This document shows, piece after piece, positions 30,860-41,500 of a stretch of DNA of 64,000 nt (position 1 is its first letter; every line of letters begins with the position of its first letter). A program made the translations under genes and the position numbers. Source of the stretch: Azolla caroliniana (Eukaryota; Polypodiophyta); NCBI GenBank assembly GCA_043228905.1, contig JBHGNT010000009.1:13082001-13146000 (forward strand), given 5' to 3'. A model generated the notes under the pieces. It ran no database searches, had not been told where the DNA came from, and was given only the letters and a program-made list of their open reading frames with translations.

Positions 30860-32152
30860 TGCCATGATGCACCCTCAGCAGGGCACCCTGGAATACATCG
30901 TACACTCGTTCTCATCTCCACTCAATTTTATTGGTCTAAGATGCGTCTTGACATACATAGCTATGTGACTAAATGTCACCAGTGCCAGGTTAACAAAGCC
31001 GAGCGACTTAAAGCCGCAGGACTTTTACATCCCTTGGACATTCCCAATAATAAGTGGGAAAGTATATCCATGGATTTTATTGTTAGCCTTCCTCGCACCC
31101 AAAAAGGTCATGATGCCATCTGGGTTGTCGTTGATCGACTAACTAAAATGGCCAGATTTATTGCTACTAAAACCACGGTAACAGCTCCTGAATTGGCTTA
31201 CCAATTCGTTGACGAATTGTTTCGTTTTTATGGGTTACCGATGGATATCGTGAGTGATCGAGATCCAAAGTTTACTAGTGACTTCTGGACACAAGTCTTT
31301 AAGAAGTTAGAAACTACGTTGAGCATGAGCTCCACGGATCATCCTCAATCCGATGGACAGACAAAACGAGTAAATCAAATTATTGAGGACATGCTTCGAG
31401 CATACGTTGGTGCAAAACCAACAAAATGGGAACGTTATCTCCCAATTTTGGAGTTTGCTTATAACAGCTCCAAGCATACGTCGACGGGATATAGTCCTTT
31501 TATGTTGATGTATGGTTTTCAGCCAGGAGCCCCGATTGATGTTAATATACATCATGATGAGTTGCGAAGTACGCAAAACTTTCTTCGGGATATGCAAGAT
31601 ATGTTGCATATTGCACGAGATAATATAAAAACAGCTCAAGATAGAGCGCGTTTTTATGCCGATCATCATAGGCAACCTCGTGTATTCAACCCTGGACAGA
31701 AGGTATTTTTACGTGTACCTCACAATTCTAAGACACTGTCTACGGGTAAGTGCACTAAGTTAGCCCCACGGTTTTGTGGACCTTTTACAGTCCTCAAACG
31801 CATTGGGCCATCAGCCTATCGTCTCGCTCTTCCCGATGGTGTCAGAATTCATCCAGTCTTTCATGTGAGTCGTCTAAAAGAACTTCTAGGTTCTGGCGAC
31901 AATACAGTTACGACTGAAACTCTGGTTACTTCTGAAGAATTATCTTCTAAACCACATGTACCAGAAAGAATTCTCGATGTTAAAACAAAAAAATTACGTA
32001 CTAAAGAAATCCGAGAATTCAAAATAAAATGGATGGATAAATCAATAAAAGATGCCACATGGGAACGCGAAAATACTCTTAGAACTAACTTCCCTAACTT
32101 TCCATTGCAAGAGTGCAATGTTTTAAAGAGGGGGAGTATGTTACGGGCATGA
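30860..32152 (+). pseudogene. pol: Gyp-B integrase with chromodomain-like tail
   Basis: H2C2 finger (CHDAPSAGHPGIH, then CHQCQVNK), core with SMDFIVSLP and IVSDRDPKFTSDFW for the two Asp, and SDGQTKRVNQ where the catalytic Glu is replaced by Lys (GAA to AAA). The C-terminal domain has the GPF/Y-type block (APRFCGPFTVLKRIGPSAYRL trimmed at both ends) and HPVFHVSRLKELL, followed by a chromodomain-like PERILDVKTKKLRTKEIREF and KWMDKSIKDATWE. That places it among chromoviruses. The last codons and stop run into the LTR. Confidence 0.92.
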
Positions 32153-32593
32153 CCATATAATATCCCGTGGTAAGAATTTACCGTAGTATTCTATACACGT
32201 GGATAAGTGTGAGGGTTAAACGAGAGTGTAAAGAAGGGGAGGATTACTTTTATTCCTCGGGATTGAGACAACCCATTAGGCCAAGTGTGAACTTGCCTGG
32301 GGGCCTTGGGTATCGCTATAAATAAGAGGCCTAGCTACCCTCATTGGATCATCTTTTGACTACATCGAGACTCTACTCGTGTGGTGGGTCAACTCTTGTA
32401 GCGAGCGCGCCAGCACCAGGTACGACTCGACGCCACGGCGGTGGTATGGGACGCCGATCGAGGCTCGAGTCCGTCTCGATCCCTTCGCTCGGGGGTGGTC
32501 GGGTGGATCGGCACCCTTCTTTCTCTTTCTCCTTTCTATCTTTCATTTCTTTATCCTTATCTTAAGCTTACTTTAGTACCTAGATCTATAATA
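32139..32593 (+). repeat. Gyp-B 3' LTR (455 bp)
   Basis: Preceded by a polypurine tract (AAAGAGGGGGAGTA at 32125-32138). Two bases differ from the 5' LTR (AGGCC/AGGTC and CTACTC/CTGCTC). Confidence 0.93.
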
Positions 32594-32598
32594 TACAT

Positions 32599-33124
32599 GC
32601 TCAACCATGGAAAATCATTGTAGCGTACCATCATAGAACAATCTTCCAATATGTCAACATGTACCAAATTCTAAATCATGCAATAAATGACATGTGCATG
32701 TAAAACACTCTCAATTTCAAGCATATGCATGTACAAGTGTCTGAAATGATCAAGGGAGAACAACACGAACAACAACAACAAAACCCTAACATGTAGCAGA
32801 ATGTGAAGGTAAGCCTAAAGTAGGATTACCTTTTCAGACGTCGTTAGGGTTGCAGATAGCAAGATTATCTTTCTAAAGTCCTTGCAGAGGGGACACGTTT
32901 GAAGCACGGGTTGCAAGCAAACAGACACACCAGGTAGAGGTAACACAACGACTTGAGAACACCTGGAGGTAGAGCAAAGCAGAGGTCATAGCCAGCAGAG
33001 GGGACACGACCAACAAAGCAGAGGTCGATGTCATTAGGACATGGTGAGCACAGAACACCTAACAGTGAGGGAGAACAAGGTCAGTAGAGGGAGAGAGAAC
33101 GCGGCCAACCCTAGAGAGGTTGAA
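32599..33124. other. Non-coding part of the AT-rich unit
   Basis: No open frame of note. On the minus strand a CTGAAAAG/GTAATCC splice-donor-like site near 32840 follows a GC-richer stretch; it could end a 5' exon of the coiled-coil gene (15873-25320), with Gyp-B in its first intron. This is a guess from the donor alone. Confidence 0.35.
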
Positions 33125-33340
33125 AGACCTGTGCAAAAGGTGGAAGAGAGACGGAGAGGGGGAGAGGAGGTACGAACGACGAGAAATGATGCGCTTGGAG
33201 TCTGCAGAGACCTGTGCAGAAGGTGGAAGAGAGATAGAGAGGGGGACAGGAGGTACGAACGACGAGCAGTGACGCGCTTGGAGTCTTCAGAGACCTGTAC
33301 AGAAGGTGGAAGAGAGACAGAGAAGGGGAGAGGAGGTATG
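33125..33340 (+). repeat. 83-bp tandem repeat, about 2.6 copies
   Basis: Units at 33125, 33208 and 33291 start AGACCTGT(G/A)CA(A/G)AAGGTGG and continue through AGAGGAGGTACGAACGACGAG to CGCTTGGAGTCT. Purine-rich. Confidence 0.8.
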
Positions 33341-33386
33341 AACCTCGGTAATCAATGAATATTGTGGCCCAACATTACCTAGGACT

Positions 33387-34137
33387 GTGACCCAACAACC
33401 TCAAAATGAAATGGACAGTTGGACACAGACACAAGTTATAATTGTGGAAGGATGTGCAATGTTTTTTTCATATTTGAAATCCATTTTCATTGACAACACA
33501 ATGAAAGAGGATGACAAGTGTGCTAAGACTTCTTCCTCACTATTTCAAGAGATTTGGGCAATGGTGGACAAGGACATATCGGTCGGTGGAGAAAGGGCCA
33601 TCACTGAAGAGACATACCCAAACCAAATTAAGACCCAAGATAAGGAAGGTGGCAACGAGGAAGCAAAGGTCAAAGCTAAATGTATACGATGAAAAGGTCA
33701 AACAAAGCACAATGGTGCACAACGATGGCCAAACGAATGAAGTGAATTCGAAGGGCGTTCCTTGGTATTTGATCACAATATCCAACTCGAAAGGATACAC
33801 CATTACAAAGATCAAACAATCGATGGTCAACTCTCACATGAGAGCATACCATGAAAAAGGAAGAAGTGGGAAAAATGCAATGTGGTCGTCTAAGGGCCTA
33901 AATGTGAGCATGTACTTGAAGGATGGGCTACAAGGAGTAGTCAAAGTCAATGTTTGGATGAGGCCTCACAAAGATAAGCTTGGATTGACGGAAGAAGGGA
34001 GATTAAATATCCTTGACAATAAAGATGATCAAAACAAAGACGGCACATATATGGTGCATGAAGCATTATGCTTGGGGAAGGCGGATGAGGCCACGACAAT
34101 CGGTCGTGGCAATGCAAAGCTCGGACAAAGGATTTGA
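33387..34137 (+). other. Open stretches of uncertain coding status
   Basis: Two overlapping plus-strand frames (33387-33692 and 33511-34137). The second has a passage that looks protein-like (GVPWYLITISNSKGYTI, VKVNVWMRPHKDKLGL), but I recognise no family, see no splice sites that settle it, and the strand opposite is also partly open. It lies between the 83-bp repeats and the ParB-like gene and could be a fragment of another gene of the unit. Confidence 0.25.
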
Positions 34138-34229
34138 TGGTTTGGAAGGTTTCCATGGCTATAGTGCAAAGAATGGTTTGTGGTGGCATTGGAAGAAGAG
34201 ATATAAGGAGCCAATGAGCTGGTTCAAAG

Positions 34230-35284
34230 TCAATCTCCATCACAGATAGTTAGGTTTTTTCCAAAACAATATTCTTCATTAATTCCTTGTAAAGATCGCC
34301 AAGGGAGCAGCTTCATATCCTCCGGGTGTTCCTCGATAATCAAATCACATTTACGTGACTTTGACTTTATTTCCACTTGTGGATTGAGTTTGGCCTTCTT
34401 TGACCGTTTTCCTTTCACCTCTTTCCACTCCCACATGCTAAATATTTTGTCTTGAAAATCCCCAACCTTCCATGCTCTAAAGACTAGTTGAAACCACGAG
34501 TCATATTTCCTCAGTCCTTCCGATCTTGTGCTTTCATCAACAGTTATGCCCACCTCTAGCAAACATTGTCGACACAAATTTGGATGTAGCCTAGGACCAA
34601 ATCTTTGCAATACATCGACGTACTCGTGGTGAAAAAATCTAATCCACTCGATACAAGACATCTTCTGTCTATAATCATTATCATTACTGTGGTCCCGGGC
34701 TAATAGCTTGGCCTCTTCATGTGTCAGACCGGCATAGACTTTCACAAGTTGAAGAATGGGATTAGAGGATATTATATGAGTTATCTTCGAGCTTCAGTCG
34801 AATGTGATCCTCCAATAACGTAGTAAGTATAGTCATCAGTTGAACTATACTTGAAATTAGTAGTGGTGGGGCATTGGTCAGGATCAACCATTAGAAGGAA
34901 TGGTACTACTGTGGCATGCAGATTAATCTTCATTTTCCTCTTAAGGTTTTGTACATGCACAGAATGTAGCTCTCGAATTTCTAATGGATGTCTGCCTGTC
35001 ACTAGATCTACCGGAAACCTTTGAATTGAACTGATAGGCAGATGAAAAAGTTAGCCTTTTCGTACTAGTTGACGTTAATATGCTGGATGATATTTGGCCT
35101 CCTAGAGTAACAACTTCAATTTGTTGCTCCTCCTCGTCTTCCTCCTCTACGAACTCTAGCATCTCTAGTTCGTCTTCATCACGTTTTGGTCGTTTTTGAT
35201 TTTTTTTTTGTTCAGAATTTGATTTCCAAGACTTTTTTAGAGGTGTCTTTGCTTCTCTAACCATTAGCTCCCCAGTAACATAAC
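34230..35284 (-). pseudogene. ParB-like domain protein gene, broken
   Basis: Minus-strand segments: 35265-35060 (basic and acidic low-complexity N-terminus), 35040-34781 and 34770-34230. The middle segment reads VTGRHPLEIRELHSVHVQNL, VVPFLLMVDPDQCP and YYVIGGSHSTEARR, the pattern of ParB/sulfiredoxin-like domains (GxxR, then IGGxHS) found in uncharacterised eukaryotic proteins. After EAR the reading moves by one base and continues VKVYAGLTHEEAKLLARDHSN. The 5' end is cut off by the Gyp-C LTR at 35285. The step near 35050 may be an intron. ATP- or DNA-related function is inferred from the fold class only. Confidence 0.6.
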
Positions 35285-35772
35285 TGTTGTCTGCCCTAGT
35301 GAGAAACGATGCGAAGACTAAGGGCGGACTAGTGGATAGGCGTATTATTATAAACAAAGCGTTAGAGTAACGCATGTAACAGTTCACGCATGAAGCGTAA
35401 CCAGCTATGCCCTGCATATATAAAAGGCATAGGAACATTGTAAGAACTAGCGTAGTTTTGAGCATAACCAGTTTGATATAGTCATATTGTCTTTTCTTAT
35501 CTCCGTATTGATTATTCTCTGTATCTTGTGTCGATTCATAAGCGTATCCATTCTTAGGGTAAGTAACGTATTTGTGTACAACGACGTACAGTAGGAAGGA
35601 GCTCAGTTGTAGCCGTCTCCGGTTAACGCCATACCTTCACGAACACTTAGTGACGCTCTACCTTTGTATTACGCTGAGGCTAGACCTACTACGCAAATCC
35701 ATTTTCGGTACTCAACCTTCTTGAGCCATACCCTGAAGGATTGAGGGTAGACCGTGTTCCTAATCGGTAACA
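35285..35772 (+). repeat. Gyp-C LTR, left (488 bp)
   Basis: TGTTGTCTGCC to CGGTAACA, with TATA box CATATATAAAAGG at about 35415. Related to, but clearly diverged from, the LTR at 50990-51428. Followed at 35777 by a TGG-initiated primer site (TGGCACTTCTGGTGATTT) that is not initiator-Met. Confidence 0.85.
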
Positions 35773-36079
35773 CTTTTGGCACTTCTGGTGATTTGTGATC
35801 CTCTCAGCCGAGGCATTAGGGAATGGATGTCTAGCCACCAACGTAACCGATAACCAACTCGACAAGATCGACCGCGACCAGGTCCTTCACTTGAAAAGCA
35901 AAAGAACGCGCTATGTGGAAACCACAACTCAACGACTGCGTCCCGTCTCTCTCGGAGTATACACGAGGATCCACGCTCACCGAACAGAGCACCACTGGGC
36001 AAGAAGTCCTATCTCCACTAGACCAGTACAGTAAAACTACATGTTCTCAAAAAAACCCACAACACGTCGGAAGTACTTT

Positions 36080-37470
36080 CCTAAACGCTAGTCTCTCGAC
36101 TGGAATGGTTTTTTCATACCCTCGCTTCAGCGGAGATACTGACGCCGAGGGACACGTTCGGTCATTCCTCAATGTGTGGAACACAAATCATATGTCGCAA
36201 TGACTTCTGGATGCGGAAGCCCACACTTCAAAAATCGCAGAGTTCGGGCTAACCCTGAATGGGGAGCTACCCCCTGGCATTCCCAACTCGACATCATGAC
36301 GTCCGTATCCTTGGACCAACTCTAATCCTCGTTTTTACGCTTCTTTCATGGGAGCATTCCCCAACACAAGATCATCAACCAATTCTATACAATCAAATAG
36401 CTTCCATAGGAGTTCGTGGCGGATTTTAGCCTACGGTTCCAGAGTTTATGGTCACAGCTAGCACGCGCCCCAACAGAGGACGAAGCAAAAGAAACATTCT
36501 TGCTAGCTTTACAACGATCCCTCCGAACAATGTTAAATATGACAAATTTTATGGGCCAAATGGCAGATTCAGGCATCGAACGTGCGCTACAGCTCGAGTA
36601 AGAAGAAGACGACGAAGGGTTGTTTATGGCATTGCTTCGGCAGGCACTACCTAGGGAGGAGGAATACCATTTCTACCAAGCCATTCAATGCACAATCTGC
36701 TTGAACTCCAGGCACTCCGTGGTAGATTGTAATATGCGGATACATTGCCCCATTTGTCATTCCTAGGCACACATGGTGGACTAGTGCGAATATAACATGT
36801 TGAATAGGCCCACACCGTCAGTTCACCGTATGGAGCCTCGAAGGCACTACAGACACAACGACCAAGGCTGGCAAGAGGAGCGCTACCGTAACACGGAGCA
36901 GAATCAACATGCAGGAAGGCCGAACCACCACCACCGCAACAATGACCCTTCTTCCGACGAAGAGGAGCTAGAAGAAGAGGAGTATCCGAACAACGACCGC
37001 TACAACCCGCGTAGGGGGCGCCGCTATGATAACCGACGTACCACCAACAATCGTGGTGGACAGGCAGTGCCCCGTTAGTACGGAGGTAATCGCCAATCAC
37101 GGAACCAACATAATAACGATGAAAGTTTGGAAGAAGAACGGTGCCAAGATAGTCGTTGAGAGTATTGCCAGAAGCCCGCAACAACAGACGGTTTCAGCGG
37201 ACTCAAGAAGAACAGACGACACCCATGGAGATCACTTTAGCACTGATCGTTGAAAAAGGTGAGTCCAACATTCACTGTTTTGATTGCCAACAACTAGGTC
37301 ATTACGCAACTCAGTGCCCACGGTGCGATAAAGGGAAAAGGCCAGCAATGAATACGATCACCACAGACGTCCAACAAGCCACAATATGCAATAAGGCGAA
37401 AAACACGGACTGGGCGGAGCAAGATGAGATCCGCAAATCTGCATAGGCCTGGGTAGAGAAGGCAAATGAA
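36080..37470 (+). pseudogene. gag: Gyp-C Gag
   Basis: Readable in patches and several frames: FSYPRFSGDTDAEGHVRSFL at about 36110, ADFSLRFQSLWSQLARAP at about 36420, then two zinc knuckles (CTICLNSRHSVVDC near 36695 and a stop-broken one near 36750), an Asn/Arg/Glu-rich stretch (36800-37080) and a third knuckle CFDCQQLGHYATQC near 37280. The same Gag N-terminus recurs at 51715-52072 (FAYPRFNSETDATTHIRMFL). Many stops; non-functional. Confidence 0.78.
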
Positions 37471-37476
37471 GCCAAT

Positions 37477-37895
37477 GTGGAACGCATGCGACAAGAGTTT
37501 GGCCTCACTGCCACACATATGGAAGGCGTGGCTCTAACGCCAAACTCGATATGGCAAGCATTGGCTGAGTGCAAAATTACGTTGACCATGGATAAATTAC
37601 TACGACTTGTCCCTCGATTTCGACAGATCGTGGAAAACCGGATGCGGGGCACAGATGGACTAGAGATTTCGGCCAACTATACAGAGTCTAGCACTGGCCC
37701 AATGGTGGTAGATCACCACAACCCAACCATCAAGGTGGTGCTACAAGGGCAGGAAATCACGGTTGCATTGTCGACGGCGACTCCGGGGTGAATGTGATCA
37801 ATAAAACCACATGTAACCGCCTTGGTATTACAGAATGGGAGGCATGCCCATTTTGGCTCCGAATGGTAGACACCCGTTCCGTCATACCATTAGGG
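37477..37895 (+). pseudogene. pol: Gyp-C protease, N-terminal part
   Basis: After a Gag-Pol linker the reading changes frame near 37765 to give the active site VDGDSGVNVINKTTCNRLG and then WLRMVDTRSVIPLG, where copia A3 interrupts it. Beyond A3 (43261) it goes on KKLRIVIGRHNFEISVVVLP and LLGRPWLRFANI. The step across the insertion is exact when one copy of TAGGG is removed. Confidence 0.82.
37891..37895 (+). repeat. Copia A3 target-site duplication, left
   Basis: TAGGG, repeated at 43256-43260. Confidence 0.93.
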
Positions 37896-38517
37896 TGTTG
37901 AGAATTGACGCTTCTATTCACCTTCTTATCTCGGCCACAACCGATTAATCGCGGATCAATGGAGCAGAAAATAGGAAACACACGTAGAAACAAAACGAAG
38001 AAACGCGAGTACACAAGGATTAACGTGGAAAACCCTAAACGGGGAAAAACCACGGGAGTACAAGACTCCAAACAACACTATACAGAGAAGTATACAATGA
38101 CGAGCTCCAAGGCGACGACCTTGAGCTCGCTGTCCTCGCCACAGGCGGCGGAAATACACAGAGGCGTCTACCTCTTTCTCTCTCGCGCTCTCTCTCTTTC
38201 TCTCTCTCTCTCGGCTGCTCTCTCTTCACTCCTCTAAAGTGGAAAAACAGAAAAATGAGAAGCAACAGAAAAACTGTTTGCCCTAAGTCATATTTATACT
38301 TATATGACTTTGGGCTATTTACAACTATAGCCTCAGGGGGCTCGTAGCGAACATATTCACGGATATGTCCCTGCATCCGGATCGCTCTCCGGGTACATTC
38401 GTCATCCGGCACCGAAGCCGGGGTCTTCGTCATCCGGATCCGAAACCGAAACCGGGCTTGTCGGCATTCATCTCCGATATCCGACCATCCCATCCGAAAG
38501 GGACCGAAATCCCAACA
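37896..38517 (-). repeat. Copia A3 3' LTR (622 bp)
   Basis: Begins TGTTGGGATTTCGG (38517) and ends TTCTCAACA (37896). TATA-like ATATAAGTATAAATATG lies near 38295. Appears identical to the 5' LTR. Confidence 0.95.
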
Positions 38518-38518
38518 A

Positions 38519-38529
38519 ACTCCCCCTTC
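38519..38529 (-). promoter_or_regulatory. Copia A3 polypurine tract
   Basis: GAAGGGGGAGTT-type purine run next to the 3' LTR, immediately after the pol stop codon; primes plus-strand cDNA synthesis in this class of element. Confidence 0.85.
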
Positions 38530-41500
38530 ACTTCGGCATGGGATGTCTTTCCAATCCGACCCTCTTCCGGCATGCTTCCAGCTTGTCGGGTGTGAGGACC
38601 TTGGTCAGCATATCCGACCCGTTCTCGTCCGTGTGGATCTTTGTCAGCACGAACTCCTTGTCTTCTATCCTTTCCCGGATCCAGTGATATCTTCGCTGGA
38701 TGTGCTTCGTCCGGGAGTGATAGGCTGCGTTCTTCACAAGGTGGATGGCACTCTGACTGTCGCAGTAGAGTCGGTACTCCTCTTGCCGGATACCGAGCTC
38801 TCTAATGAAGTCCTTCATCCATATTATTTCCTTGCCGGCTTCAACAGCCGCCATGTACTCCGCCTCCGTGGTTGACAACGCAACCGTCTTCTGCAGCCTC
38901 GACTGCCACGAAACAGCTCCCCCTGCATACGTCATCACATACCCTGATGTGGACCGGCTGGTATCTGCATCAGCCGACATATCAGAATCAGTAAAGCCTT
39001 CGAGTTCGGGCTTACCGGAGCCGAATCGGAGGCACACGTTTGCCGTGCCCTTCAGGTATCGGAGTATCCACTTGGCCGCGTTCCAATGCTCTTTGCCGGG
39101 ATTGCTCATGTACCGGCTCACCACTCCGACTGCATATCCGATGTCCGGTCTCGTACACACCATGGCGTACATCAAGCTCCCGACTGCTGAGGCATACGGC
39201 ACTTTCATCATATCCTCCTTTTCAGCCTTTGTCTTGGGACTTTGCTTGCTGGACAGCTTGCAGTTTGCAGGGAGGGTCGATCCGACCGGTCTTGCTTCCC
39301 ACATGTTGAACCGGTGAAGCACCTTTGTCACGTACTTCTCCTGTGACAGCCACAACTGCTTCTTCTTCCGGTCCCGGATGATGTGCATCCCTAGTATTTG
39401 CCTCGCCGGACCCAGGTCCTTCATTGAGAAGGTTCGGTGAAGAGCCTTCTTCAGCATCCGTATCTTGACCTGGTCCTGTCCGACGATCAACATGTCGTCC
39501 ACGTACAGGAGGAGTATTAGAGAGTCTCCTCCTTTGAACTTCTTCACAAACACGCAGTGGTCGGACTGCGTTTTGAGGTACCCTTCGTCGGTCATGAAGG
39601 AGTCGAACTTCCGGTACCATTGCCGGGGAGCCTGCTTCAGTCCGTAAAGGCTCTTCTTCAACCGGCATACCAGGTGCTCCTTCCCTTTCTTCTCGAATCC
39701 TTCCGGTTGCTGCATGTAGATCTCTTCATCGAGGTCGCCGTGAAGGAATGCCGTCTTCACGTCCATCTGTTCTACCTCGAGGTCCATGCTTGCCGCTATG
39801 CTCAGCACCGTCCGGATGGAGGTCATCTTCACTACCGGGGCAAATATCTCGTCGAAGTCGACGCCCTTCTTCTGCTGAAACCCCTTCACCACGATCCTGG
39901 CTTTGTATCTCGGGGGGTTTCCGGCATCTCCCGGTTTCAGCTTGAACACCCACTTGTTTCGCAGTGCCCGCTTTCCTTTCGGCAACTCCACAAGTTCATA
40001 TGTGTGGTTCTCATGCAGGGAATCCATCTCGTCCTGCATGGCACTCAACCACCTGCGGCTCTGGGTGTCATGCTTTGCTTCTTCAAAGCTCTCCGGCTCC
40101 CCTTCGTCGGTTAGCAGCACGTGCTCTGGTTCCGGAAATCTCCGGGGGGCTCTCCTCTCTCTTAGAGGATATCTCCGTTCGGGAGCTTCGGTAACCGGTT
40201 CTTCCGATTCTTCTTCTTCATCCGAATCCATTTCGGGATCGGGGCCGGTTCCGGTATCATTTTCATCTTCTTCGGCCGGTTCTGTTTCTTCACCGTCTTC
40301 GGCCGGATCCTCGAGTGTTAACCGGTCCCTTGCCGGTCGGGACTGCTCCTCGTAGAGTTGATCCTCACCGATCGACTTGGAGCTCTTCATCTTCTTCTCC
40401 GACTCCCAGTCGGCGAGTGTCTTGTCCTCCATGAAGATGATGTCTCGACTCCTGAATATCTTCTTGTCGACCGGGTCCCATACTCGGTAGCCGAACTCGT
40501 CGTCGCCGTAACCGAGGAATATGCATGGCCGGGTCTTAGGATCTAGCTTTCCTCTCCGGTCCTTTGCCACATGCACGTATGCGAGACACCCGAACACCTT
40601 CAGATGCCGGTAGGACACTTCCTTACCGGTCCACACTCTCTGCGGCGTGTCTCCGTCCAAAGGAACTGAGGGTGATCTGTTTATCACATATGTCGCCGTC
40701 GACATTGCCTCAGCCCAAAACCCCTTGGGTAATTTCGCATGCGCCAGCATACTCCGGACCCGCTCCATTATGGTCCGGTTCATCCTCTCGGCCAGCCCGT
40801 TCAGTTCCGGCGTCTTCGGCACAGTAAACTCGAGCCGGATTCCCTTCGAGCGACAGTACTCCTGGAACTGCCCCCGGTATTCCCCTCCGTTATCCGCTCG
40901 TATCGCTTTCAGCTTCTTGCCGGATTCCCTTTCCACTCTCACGTGGAGTTCTTTGAAGACGGACAACACTTGGTCCTTTGTCTTCATCGGTGCCGTCCAC
41001 AGTTTTCGGCTATGATCATCGATGAATGTTACGAAGTACTGGGCTCCGCCATGTGACTTCGTCTCTACCTGACACACATCAGTGTGCACCAACTCCAATG
41101 GTGCGCTACGTCTCGTCGGTGGCCTTGAGTGGAAGGAGGTTCGGTTTTGCTTACCGGCCAGGCAGTCGGTGCACTTCTCCAGGTGCACGTGCTTCACTGG
41201 GATGAGGTTGTCTTCTGCAAGCCTCTTCATCCCCTTCTCACTCATGTGGCACAGTCTTTTGTGCCACAGCTCACCGGCAGTGTCGGCTGCCACATTCAGC
41301 TCTTCCGGACATAACCGGGCATTCATCAGGTACAGTGTGTTGACCTTCCGGGCCCGAACCACTATCAAGCTCCCCTTGCTGAACTTCATGACACCGTTCC
41401 GGATGCTACCCGTGTAGCCTTCATCATCTAGCCTCCCGGCCGAAATCAGGTTCAATCGGACCTCCGGAACGTGTCGGACATCTTTCAGCAGCATTTTGCA

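Larger units (their letters stand above)
25574..32593 (+). mobile_element. Gyp-B, Ty3/gypsy chromovirus, complete with target duplication
   Basis: Two 455-bp LTRs (25574-26028 and 32139-32593) differ at only about two bases. TACAT flanks both sides. Inside: an initiator-Met-like primer site, a 1.7-kb leader, gag, then a single pol frame with protease, RT, RNase H, integrase and a chromodomain-like tail. Two in-frame stops and a Glu to Lys change at the integrase active site make it non-functional in spite of the young LTRs. It sits in the AT-rich unit upstream of the coiled-coil gene. Confidence 0.96.

Noticed and set aside
33387-34137. Real gene beside the 83-bp repeats
   Set aside because: No recognised domain, no decisive splice sites, both strands partly open; listed only as uncertain.
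38035-38493. 152-residue open frame, repeated at 42773-43231
   Set aside because: Lies wholly in the copia A3 LTRs; duplicated because the LTRs are identical. CT-rich low complexity gives the Arg/Glu run.
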